Assembly: GCF_017573505.1 (NCBI RefSeq)
Contig: NZ_JAGEOJ010000004.1
Coordinates: forward strand, 248,001 to 312,000
Direction: 5' to 3'
Origin: Actinomadura barringtoniae
GTDB taxonomy: Bacteria > Actinomycetota > Actinomycetes > Streptosporangiales > Streptosporangiaceae
Length of the DNA stretch: 64,000 nucleotides
Numbering within the stretch: position 1 is the stretch's first letter; every line of letters begins with the position of its first letter. Positions 57,738 through 64,000 of this stretch are shown here, one piece after another. A program made the translations under genes and the position numbers. The notes below the pieces were generated by a model. It made no database searches, was not told the DNA's origin, and saw only the letters and a list, made by a program, of their open reading frames with translations.

Positions 57738-58931
57738 TCAGGTCTGGTCGCGCAGCCGCAAGGCGTACAGCGCCATGAGGTAATCCAGCGCGTGCTCCGG
57801 ATCGCGCAGCTCGGGCCCGAACATGTCGTCGAGCTGCCGGAGCCGGTAGCGGATCGTCTGCTGATGAACGTGCACTCGCGCGGCTACTTCGGGGGTGTTG
57901 AACCCGCATTCGAAGCAGGCCAGCAGGGTTTCGGCGAGCCGGTCACGCTGGGCGGGGCGCAGCTCGTTCAGCGGCGCCAGCCGCTCCTTGATGAGGTGTC
58001 CGGTGATGTCCGGGCAGTTGGTCAGCAGCATCGCCGGGATGTGCTCGATCACGTGGACCGGTGTCCCGGCGGTCAGCATCGCGGCCGGGAGCCGCCGCAG
58101 GCCGCGCAGGGCGAGCCGCAGCGACGCCGCCGTGTGCGCGGGTGGCACGGTCGGCCCCACGGCGGCGGGATGGTCGGCGACGATCTGCTCCACCATCGCC
58201 CGGCGACCCGGCCCGGAAGGGTCGGGAACGATGAGGAAAACGGTGTCCTCGTCCATGACGGTCAGCAGGTCAGGCGGGAGGAAGCCGGGCAGCGGGCCGC
58301 GTGAGCCGCCGCAGTCCACGGCCGTCACCGCCACGGAGGCGGGGAGGGACCAGCCGGCCCGTGCCGCCGCCTCCTCCAGCCGCTCGGAGTCGGTGAGCGA
58401 CGCCGGCTGCCATCCGGCCACGTCGTCGGCGCGATCGGCGGGGTCCGCGGCATGGCCTGGCCGACCGCGCTGTCCGCGCCGACCGAGCAGCAGTTTGATG
58501 AGGCGCGCTCGCGCGGTCCCCATCTCGGTCCGCGGTACGTCGATGTCGCCGTACCCGGTCACGGCGGCCAGCCGGAGCTGGTCGAAGTAGGTCAGGCTGA
58601 CGCCGATCAGGCGCGCGATCTCGGGCGCGGTCAGTGCGACGCCGCTGCGCAGGCCGAGCTCGGTGAGCTGCCGTACCGCCACGTCCGCCGTGGAGGACAC
58701 GGCGGCGAGCAGCTCGGTCGTCTTCATCCCCGTACGGGCGTACAGCTGCCCGACCCGCTGGAAGCTCTGCAGCGTGGAAGCCGGGACGGCCTTGCCCTCC
58801 AGCGCCCGGGGGAAGCCTCGCAGCGCACCGTCGACCGCCTTGCTGACGACATCTGAGTGCGACGGCCCGGTGCGCCATACCGCTGCGGGGACGAGCTCGC
58901 GGCTGGAGGAGGCGTTTCTGGTCATGGTCAC
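57738..58931 (-). CDS. PucR-type helix-turn-helix regulator
   Basis: 397 aa. C-terminal PucR helix-turn-helix: CFECGFNTPEVAARVHVHQQ followed by TIRYRLRQLDDMFGPELRDP (about 335-380). The N-terminal half is helical, with a RsbRD-like pattern (TLQSFQRVGQLYARTGMKTT), and the central part (TVFLIVPDPSGPGRRAMVEQ) parallels IIPDPDGPGRRHQLE in the regulator at 4536-5795, so the two are paralogues. Its ATG 58931 is 3 bp from the NorF-like stop, so it is likely the last or near-last gene of the mce/NorEF operon and may regulate it. Effector unknown. Confidence 0.88.
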   Translation of the reverse strand: MTMTRNASSSRELVPAAVWRTGPSHSDVVSKAVDGALRGFPRALEGKAVPASTLQSFQRVGQLYARTGMKTTELLAAVSSTADVAVRQLTELGLRSGVALTAPEIARLIGVSLTYFDQLRLAAVTGYGDIDVPRTEMGTARARLIKLLLGRRGQRGRPGHAADPADRADDVAGWQPASLTDSERLEEAAARAGWSLPASVAVTAVDCGGSRGPLPGFLPPDLLTVMDEDTVFLIVPDPSGPGRRAMVEQIVADHPAAVGPTVPPAHTAASLRLALRGLRRLPAAMLTAGTPVHVIEHIPAMLLTNCPDITGHLIKERLAPLNELRPAQRDRLAETLLACFECGFNTPEVAARVHVHQQTIRYRLRQLDDMFGPELRDPEHALDYLMALYALRLRDQT

Positions 58932-58934
58932 CTG

Positions 58935-59216
58935 CTAGGCGAGGTAGATGCCGAGAACGCCGCCCCAGAGCAGGACGAGCCAGATGTCGGTGAAGGCGCG
59001 CAGCCAGGTGGGGGCGGCGCGCACCTCCATGAAGTACCGGATGATGAGCCGCGCCTTGATCAGCCCGAGCGCGAGCACCGCGATGGTGATCGGCAGGCTG
59101 GGGTCGGGACCGGTGCCGCCACGTTCGACGCCGAACCACCACGAGCCGACCGCGATGACCAGCAGCGCGAGCCACACGGTCGTGAGCGGCGAATCCACTG
59201 TCCTTTTCATTCTCAT
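58935..59216 (-). CDS. NorF/cytochrome oxidase subunit IV-like membrane protein
   Basis: 93 aa from ATG 59216 (ATGA overlap with the NorE-like stop). Three transmembrane helices: TVWLALLVIAVGSWWFGV, SLPITIAVLALGLIKARLII and FTDIWLVLLWGGVLGIYLA. The cytoplasmic loop RYFMEVRAAPTWLRA matches the MExRxAPxxLR signature of NorF/COX4-type accessory subunits. These support nitric-oxide reductase or heme-copper oxidase assembly; no catalytic oxidase subunit is in the window, so its partner is elsewhere or the role is different. Confidence 0.8.
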   Translation of the reverse strand: MRMKRTVDSPLTTVWLALLVIAVGSWWFGVERGGTGPDPSLPITIAVLALGLIKARLIIRYFMEVRAAPTWLRAFTDIWLVLLWGGVLGIYLA

Positions 59217-59830
59217 CTCATCACGTAGACAAGCGCGAATATGACGATCCAGAGCAGATCCACCATGTGCCAATAGGTGGCTCCCGTTTCGACGACGGAG
59301 ACCCTGCGGAGGCGCGGAACGCGCAGCTCGCGGATGACGACGCCCATGATGACCAGGCCCATGACGACGTGGACCAGGTGCACGCCGGTGAGCATGTAAT
59401 AGAACATGAAGAAGTCGTTGGACGGCAGCGTCAGCCCGCGGGATATCTCCAATGCCCATTCAATGGCCTTGAGAAGAATGAACAGCAGGCCGCACCCGAT
59501 CGTGGCGATGGCCAGCCTCAGCGCGCGGGCGTGATCGCCCGTGCGCGCCGCCTGGACGCCGCGGGCGATGAACCACGAGCTGGTGACCAGGACCAGGGTG
59601 TTGGCGGCGGCGATGGTCGGGTTGAGATGGTGCTGGGACACCAGGAACAGGTCGGCTTCGCGGTTGCGGTGAATCATGAAGATGACGAAGTAGACCGAGA
59701 AGATGACCAGGTCCCCGAGGACGAACACCCACATGCCCGAGTCGCCCGGGAGGTGGGGTCCCTCCCGTTGCGCAGGCTGGGCAGATGAGGTGGTGGCGGT
59801 CGTGGACGCCGGCTGTCGCGCGCTCGTCAT
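59213..59830 (-). CDS. NorE/cytochrome c oxidase subunit III-like protein
   Basis: 205 aa with five transmembrane helices, beginning MWVFVLGDLVIFSVYFVIF after a ~30-residue polar N-terminus. Further helices: IAAANTLVLVTSSWFIARG, LAIATIGCGLLFILLKAIEW, YMLTGVHLVHVVMGLVIMGV and TYWHMVDLLWIVIFALVYVM. The HLVH and GATYWHMVDLLWI segments are the standard COX3 family marks, and the small size matches NorE. Overlaps the NorF-like gene by 4 bp; together they form a NorEF pair without NorCB. Confidence 0.88.
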   Translation of the reverse strand: MTSARQPASTTATTSSAQPAQREGPHLPGDSGMWVFVLGDLVIFSVYFVIFMIHRNREADLFLVSQHHLNPTIAAANTLVLVTSSWFIARGVQAARTGDHARALRLAIATIGCGLLFILLKAIEWALEISRGLTLPSNDFFMFYYMLTGVHLVHVVMGLVIMGVVIRELRVPRLRRVSVVETGATYWHMVDLLWIVIFALVYVMR

Positions 59831-59840
59831 GACGCCCGCC

Positions 59841-60590
59841 CTAGTCCAGGACCGGCACGCCGGCCGGCTGGCGTTCGATGATCTGGCGAAGCAGGATGAT
59901 CATGCACGTCTGGTAGACCGCGAAGATGGCCGTGCCCAGGTAGAAGCTGATCGAGCCGTCCCAGGCGAAGGGCCCGTCCTTGAAGACGAACAGCGGCGCC
60001 GCCACCAGCTCGGTGACGATCTGCCAGATCGACACGTAGGCCATCCACGTCGGGAAGATCCCGTTCTTGTCCAGGAGGATGGCGATCGCCAGGATCAGGT
60101 ACTGGGTGGCGAAGCAGCCCAGCGACCCGATGAAGGTGAGCAGCCCGACGTCGTACAGCAGCGCGAGCAGGTGCGGGTCGCGGTCGGGGCGGAACGCCGC
60201 GGTCAGGAACGAGAACGCGGCGAACAGGCAGCCGGGGATCGCGCCGACGGCCAGGGACGCGGTGTAGGCGTAGGCGAACACCGGGCTCACCGACATCCGC
60301 TTCATCTGGAACATGACCAGGCCGTTGGCGACCGTCGCGAAGCCGATGACGACCATCAGCAGCCCGAAGCCGATCTGGATCGTCGTCGCGTGGGCGTGGA
60401 AGAACCGGGTGATCTCCTCGGGGCTGCGGTCCGGCCGGGGCGGCGGCATGACCCGGGTGAGCGGGACGAAGATGATCCCGAAGAGGGTGTAGAAGCCCGG
60501 CAGGATCCACCAGCAGATCCACAGGTCGGTCTTGCTCCCGCGCTCCGCCGCCTCGCTCAGCGCAGCGTCGCTCACGGCCGTGTCGCTCAC
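59841..60590 (-). CDS. Membrane protein, paralogue of 60587-61330
   Basis: 249 aa from GTG 60590 (GTGA overlap; GTG 60575 also possible). About seven hydrophobic helices, with a conserved order shared with its neighbour: VMFQMKRMS, TAAFRPDRDPHLLALLYDVG, and FKDGPFAWDGSISFYLGTAI. The His-rich loop ITRFFHAHATTIQIGFGL is unique to this copy. I do not recognise a family with known function. The position between the Mce-associated protein and the NorEF-like pair suggests a membrane complex. Confidence 0.6.
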   Translation of the reverse strand: MSDTAVSDAALSEAAERGSKTDLWICWWILPGFYTLFGIIFVPLTRVMPPPRPDRSPEEITRFFHAHATTIQIGFGLLMVVIGFATVANGLVMFQMKRMSVSPVFAYAYTASLAVGAIPGCLFAAFSFLTAAFRPDRDPHLLALLYDVGLLTFIGSLGCFATQYLILAIAILLDKNGIFPTWMAYVSIWQIVTELVAAPLFVFKDGPFAWDGSISFYLGTAIFAVYQTCMIILLRQIIERQPAGVPVLD

Positions 60591-61330
60591 CGCGCCGCCT
60601 CTTCCTCGCGCGACTGCCGCCTGACCGCGCCCCACAGGACGAAGAACATGACCACGACGAAGAGCGCGTAGGCGCCGATCCTGAGCCAGAACGAGACCAG
60701 GCCGTTCCAGGCGAGCGGGCCCGTCCTGAACGCGGCGGCACCGGCGGACGGCGCGATGGCCAGGCCGATGACGACGCTGAAGGCGGCGACCCAGCGCGGG
60801 AAGATCGGCCGGGGCTGGGCGTCCAGCCGCACGGCCAGCGCCAGGCACAGGTTCTGCACGACGATCATGCCGACGGGCGCGGTGAAGATGATCCACGCCA
60901 GGTCGTTCAGCAGCAGGATCAGCTGCGGGTCGCGCTCGGGACGGAACGCCGCGACGAGCCACATCAGGTCGGCGATGGCGAACAGCGTCACGCCGGCGAC
61001 GGCCCCACTGAGGTAGCAGTACGCGAGCACCTGGCTCGGCGTCGCCATCCGCTTCATCTGAACGACGATCACCATGAAGAACGGCATCAGCATCACGCCG
61101 CACACGTTGAAGACGACCATGCTGAAGCGGATCATCGCGGTGTCGTCCGCGTAGAACGCGGCGACCTTCTCCGCCGGCAGCTCGGGCGACACGGGCGGGA
61201 AGAAGCCGGGAAAGCTCAGGAACGCGACGAGCAGGACGGCCCCGGAGACCAGTGCGATCCAGAGGCTGATCCATTGCGCGGTGACCGGCACCGATCGCTG
61301 CGCGCGATCGGTCTCGACGACGCTGGTCAT
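60587..61330 (-). CDS. Membrane protein, paralogue of 59841-60590
   Basis: 247 aa, about seven hydrophobic helices. Shared marks with the following gene: VVQMKRMATPSQVLAYCYLS, VAAFRPERDPQLILLLNDLA, RTGPLAWNGLVSFWLRIGAY. An N-terminal polar region (TDRAQRSVPVTAQW) precedes the first helix. Function unknown. It begins 7 bp after the Mce-associated gene stop and overlaps the paralogue by 4 bp; co-expression with the mce transporter is almost certain. Confidence 0.6.
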   Translation of the reverse strand: MTSVVETDRAQRSVPVTAQWISLWIALVSGAVLLVAFLSFPGFFPPVSPELPAEKVAAFYADDTAMIRFSMVVFNVCGVMLMPFFMVIVVQMKRMATPSQVLAYCYLSGAVAGVTLFAIADLMWLVAAFRPERDPQLILLLNDLAWIIFTAPVGMIVVQNLCLALAVRLDAQPRPIFPRWVAAFSVVIGLAIAPSAGAAAFRTGPLAWNGLVSFWLRIGAYALFVVVMFFVLWGAVRRQSREEEAAR

Positions 61331-61337
61331 GGCTGCT

Positions 61338-62141
61338 TCACCTCGGGGTGGGGACGGCTCCCGGCAACGCGGAGTCCTTGTTCGCGGGCAGCGGCTTCCC
61401 CTTCGGGTCGGTGACCGTCTCGGCGCCCGACCCCAGCAGCGTGATGTTGCTAGCCAGCCACGCGCCCGCGACCCGCTTCATGGTCAGCGAGACCGCGGCG
61501 CCCTGGTTGGACTGGATCGACTTGGTCGTGGTCACCCGCGTGTTGATGACGACCATGACGCTGGCGTCCTGGCCCTTCTTCTCCCCCGGATAGACGCCGG
61601 TGATGGAGGCGGTCGAGCTGGCCTTGTTGCTGGTGAAGTAGCTGGTGAGCGTGGCCGCGGTCGGCCGGATCGCATCCGCAGCGGCCTTGGTTAGCAGCGG
61701 GTACTTGGCGTCGAACGACTGCTGCATGTGCTGGTAGTCCCAGTTGAAGAAGACGCGGGTGACCTCGCTCGCGCTGGCCGCGAGCTCCCTGCGCTGCCGC
61801 GCCTGCTCGGACAGCCGCCCGTTCTCCCGCCACGTGAGGACGAGCAGCACGCTCACCGTGACCAGCGCGCCCAGCACGACCGCCGAAATCACCCGCAAGA
61901 GCAGCGTGCGGCTGATCCGCGCGCGGCTGAAGCTCGGAGGTCTCCAAACGATGCGGCGCGGGGCGGGATCTCGCTTCGTACGTGAGTCGGCGGCCTGGGC
62001 GTCGCGCTTCGCCGCCGAGCTCGGCGCAGGCTCGGGCTCGGGCTCGGGCTCGGAAGGTTCCGTCTCGCCCGCGTCGGTGGCCAGGTCGGCGGGAGACAGC
62101 TCGTAGACGATCGATGAAGACCGCGAGACTTCGTCGCTCAT
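61338..62141 (-). CDS. Mce-associated membrane protein (Mas type)
   Basis: 267 aa. Acidic, Pro/Glu-rich cytoplasmic N-terminus (EPSEPEPEPEPAPSSAAKRD), a basic stretch, one transmembrane helix (RVISAVVLGALVTVSVLLVL, about 88-107) and a ~140-residue extracytoplasmic NTF2-like domain (VTRFF-type start VTRVFFNWDYQHMQQSFDAK, then VMVVINTRVTTTKSIQS). This is the typical Mce-associated protein encoded just after the last mce gene, needed for stability of the Mce complex. Shares ATGA with the mce stop. Confidence 0.9.
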   Translation of the reverse strand: MSDEVSRSSSIVYELSPADLATDAGETEPSEPEPEPEPAPSSAAKRDAQAADSRTKRDPAPRRIVWRPPSFSRARISRTLLLRVISAVVLGALVTVSVLLVLTWRENGRLSEQARQRRELAASASEVTRVFFNWDYQHMQQSFDAKYPLLTKAAADAIRPTAATLTSYFTSNKASSTASITGVYPGEKKGQDASVMVVINTRVTTTKSIQSNQGAAVSLTMKRVAGAWLASNITLLGSGAETVTDPKGKPLPANKDSALPGAVPTPR

Positions 62142-63427
62142 TTGCTTCTCCTCTTCAGGCGCCAGGCCGGTCCGAACGCCCGCACGGCGACGGCGATCAG
62201 GATCAGGGTCGCTATGAGGGGCGGCAGGTAGACCAGCCAGGCCAGGGGGTCGTGGCGCGAGTCGCCGGCGGTGCTGTGCGCGGAGACGTCGGTGGCGGGG
62301 GCGGGTGTCTGCGCCGTTCCGGTCCCCTTCGCACGCTCGGCCAGGTCTTTCTTGCCCATCGGCGGGATCTGCTGCTTGGGCAGCGTGACGCCGGGACACG
62401 TCGGAATCGGCGGGATCTCGGGGAGCGGCTTCACGTTGCGGAACTCGACCGCGGTCTTCACTGGGGTGAAAGTCAGCAGGAACTTGAGGTTGAGGTTGGG
62501 GTCTCCGTTGACGTAGGTGAGGACCCCGTTCATGGCGGCCGCCATCGGCGGCGCCCACCGCAGGCCTTCGGCGAGGGCGGTGACGTTGGCGTGGGACAGC
62601 GCGGCGGGTAGTGCCGTGCCGAGGGAGGTCACCATGCACTGCGCGGCAGGCTGGGACTGTCGCAGAATCCGTGCCGAACGTGCCGCCAGGTCCGGCGCGT
62701 GGTCGCGGATCGAGGCGAGCGAGTCGTCCACCTCCGCCAGCGACGCGGTGAGGTCGGCGGTACTGGAGATCCCGGTGCCGAGCGCGCCCCGGTGATCGGC
62801 GAGGACCCGGGTCAGCGCGTTCAGGTTGGTGATCAGCCCGTCGAGCGTGGCGGTGTCGCGCGCGAAGGTACCGGCCAGCCGGGACGCGCCGTCCACGGTG
62901 AGCCGGAGGGAGTCGCCGCGGCCGTCGAGGCCGAGCGCGAGCTCGCGGCTGAGGATGCGCAGGTTCTTCGGGTCGAGCCCGTTCAGCGCCCTGTTCACCG
63001 CCGCGAAGAGGTCGCCGTAGCTCTCGGGGACGCTCGTCCTGGCGACCGGGATGACGCTGCCGGGCCGCATCGGCGTGGCGGCGGCCTGCCCCGGGCCCGG
63101 CTCCAGCGCCACGTACGGCTCGCCGATCGCGGACTTCAGCGAGGCGGCGGCGGTGACGCCCTCCGGGATCCGCCTGCCCTTGTCGATGGCCAGGTCGACG
63201 GTCACCACCTTGCCGTCCAGCCGGACGGACCGGATCTTCCCGATCGCGACGCCGAGGTAGGTGACGTCGAAGCCGGGCTGCAGCCCGGGTGAGCTGGTGA
63301 ACTGCGCGGTGATCCGGTAGGGGCGGGAGAACGCGTCGACGCCGAGCACGTTGCGCAGCGCCCACGCCGAAAGGACCAGGCCGAGGAGCGCGAAGACGAT
63401 GAGGTTGACCTGGATGCGGCGGGTCAT
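62138..63427 (-). CDS. MCE-family protein (substrate-binding component of Mce transporter)
   Basis: 429 aa. N-terminal transmembrane/signal helix (NLIVFALLGLVLSAWALRNV), the MCE domain at about 35-115 (YRITAQFTSSPGLQPGFDVT, then YLGVAIGKIRSVRLDGKVVT, SAIGEPYVALEPGPGQ), a long helical needle region rich in Leu/Ala and Asp, then a Pro-rich part with Cys pairs (CMVTSLG, PTCPGVTLP). Unusually it ends in another hydrophobic helix (PLAWLVYLPPLIATLILIAV) plus basic tail, so both ends may be in the membrane. Last mce gene in the operon, by position the MceF equivalent. Confidence 0.93.
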   Translation of the reverse strand: MTRRIQVNLIVFALLGLVLSAWALRNVLGVDAFSRPYRITAQFTSSPGLQPGFDVTYLGVAIGKIRSVRLDGKVVTVDLAIDKGRRIPEGVTAAASLKSAIGEPYVALEPGPGQAAATPMRPGSVIPVARTSVPESYGDLFAAVNRALNGLDPKNLRILSRELALGLDGRGDSLRLTVDGASRLAGTFARDTATLDGLITNLNALTRVLADHRGALGTGISSTADLTASLAEVDDSLASIRDHAPDLAARSARILRQSQPAAQCMVTSLGTALPAALSHANVTALAEGLRWAPPMAAAMNGVLTYVNGDPNLNLKFLLTFTPVKTAVEFRNVKPLPEIPPIPTCPGVTLPKQQIPPMGKKDLAERAKGTGTAQTPAPATDVSAHSTAGDSRHDPLAWLVYLPPLIATLILIAVAVRAFGPAWRLKRRSK

Positions 63428-64000
63428 GGGCGGGGTCCGAGCATGCGCACGAGGTCGGCGAGCGAGGCGGGTGTGCGGTCGGCCTTCTTCCCTCCCGGGG
63501 AGTCGAACTCGATGACGGGATAGGTGAGCAGCTGACCGTTGTAGACCTGCCGCGGCATCCGCTGGACGAACTCCTGGACATGGGTGATCAGGTCACCGAG
63601 CCTGGTCCGGTCGGAGGCCAGCACCTCGAAGGTGGGGCCGATCTGCTGGATGATCTTGCGCAGGCTGTCGGTGCGGCCGACGAGGACGGTGTCGTTGACG
63701 GTCCTGGCGAGGCCGGACAGCGCGTGGACGGCGTCGAGGATCTTCTCGCGGTCGTCGGCCAGCAGCCTGGTCGTCTCGGCCAGCCTGCCGGGAAGCCGGT
63801 CCAGGGTCCGCTGGTGCGCGGCGAGGTCCTTGCCGATCTTGGCGAGGTCGTCGACGGCACCGGCGAGCTCCTCGCGGCGCCTGCCGAACGTCTGCATCAG
63901 CGTCCCGGCGTCGCCGATCATCGAGTGGAGCTGCGGGCCGCGGCCGCTGAACGCCTCGCCGGCGGTCCGGACGAGCCCGGGCACATCACCGCCCGCGAGC
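63424..64000 (-). CDS. MCE-family protein, C-terminal part (5' end cut by window edge)
   Basis: The visible 191 codons are the helical needle and tail of an Mce protein: LVRTAGEAFSGRGPQLHSMI, VDDLAKIGKDLAAHQRTLDR, DAVHALSGLARTVNDTVLVG, IIQQIGPTFEVLASDRTRLG and the end PASLADLVRMLGPRP. The MCE domain itself would be encoded beyond base 64000. It overlaps the next mce gene by 4 bp, as in all mce operons; by order it is the MceE (lipoprotein) or MceD equivalent. Confidence 0.88.
   Translation of the reverse strand, partial: LAGGDVPGLVRTAGEAFSGRGPQLHSMIGDAGTLMQTFGRRREELAGAVDDLAKIGKDLAAHQRTLDRLPGRLAETTRLLADDREKILDAVHALSGLARTVNDTVLVGRTDSLRKIIQQIGPTFEVLASDRTRLGDLITHVQEFVQRMPRQVYNGQLLTYPVIEFDSPGGKKADRTPASLADLVRMLGPRP

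Noticed and set aside
59206..59218. TGAGAATG at the start of the NorF-like gene as another island operator
   Set aside because: Only one half-site is present, within coding sequence at the start codon, and the opposite half is missing.
1..64000. CRISPR arrays, tRNA genes, insertion sequences
   Set aside because: No spaced direct repeats, cloverleaf-like sequences or transposase reading frames were noticed; the 18-bp repeat at 49484-49555 is coding and has no spacers.

Overview
The window is 64 kb of very GC-rich, gene-dense DNA with the habits of an actinomycete: many GTG starts, 4-bp ATGA/GTGA stop-start overlaps, several start codons with no visible ribosome binding site, Ser/Thr kinases with extracytoplasmic sensor tails, an F420-type LLM oxidoreductase, and the end of an mce operon. 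A Thermomonosporaceae/Actinomadura-like source is my guess. I see no tRNA, rRNA, insertion sequence or CRISPR array. No stretch over 300 bases lacks a gene.

Layout. 1-2.1 kb: a TetR gene cut by the window edge, with a double operator in front of a VOC-family gene; an ArsR gene with a near-ideal operator; and a decayed zone with a frameshifted, truncated AHSA1/SRPBCC gene facing a stop-interrupted gene. 2.1-10.3 kb: housekeeping/regulatory mix (LuxR-type ATPase regulator, PucR-type regulator, DMT-like permease, Ser/Thr kinase, DoxX, a conserved hypothetical, TetR). 10.4-51.1 kb: a large acyl-CoA catabolic island. 51.1-55.1 kb: a second Ser/Thr kinase, a ferredoxin/ferredoxin-reductase pair and its probable TetR. 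55.2-64 kb (minus strand): SGNH esterase, acyl-CoA dehydrogenase, PucR regulator, NorF/NorE-like oxidase accessory subunits, two paralogous unknown membrane proteins, an Mce-associated protein, one complete MCE protein and one cut by the edge.

The island is the main find. Its operons begin next to copies of one palindrome, GAGAAT-NNN-ATTCTC, at 12171, 16922, 21265, 32921 and 48205, with weaker copies at 16124, 37704 and 37771. The 16124 and 16922 copies flank a TetR gene (16231-16917), the best candidate regulator. The operons encode three acyl-CoA synthetases, three paired acyl-CoA dehydrogenases, four crotonase-family proteins, three SDRs, a thiolase, a thioesterase, three family III CoA-transferases, an aldehyde dehydrogenase, amidohydrolases, an LLM oxidoreductase, a Rieske oxygenase, a P450 and a ferredoxin. 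They also encode a B12-dependent acyl-CoA mutase (split large and small subunits) with a MeaB GTPase, and a natural DUF35-thiolase fusion resembling the steroid side-chain retro-aldolase.

Together this looks like uptake, hydroxylation, CoA activation and repeated beta-oxidation/retro-aldol shortening of a bulky, branched or alicyclic carboxylic acid (terpenoid- or steroid-like). The mutase handles a branched intermediate: its residues that hold a free carboxylate are kept, but two bulky pocket residues are replaced by Gly and Ala. I do not see the classical cholesterol ring-degradation genes or KstR-type sites, so the substrate is unknown. Several proteins are odd in themselves: an alpha/beta-hydrolase relative without Ser or His, an amidohydrolase whose metal-binding HxH reads ExN, a permuted CoA-transferase, and a double crotonase with a decayed first half.
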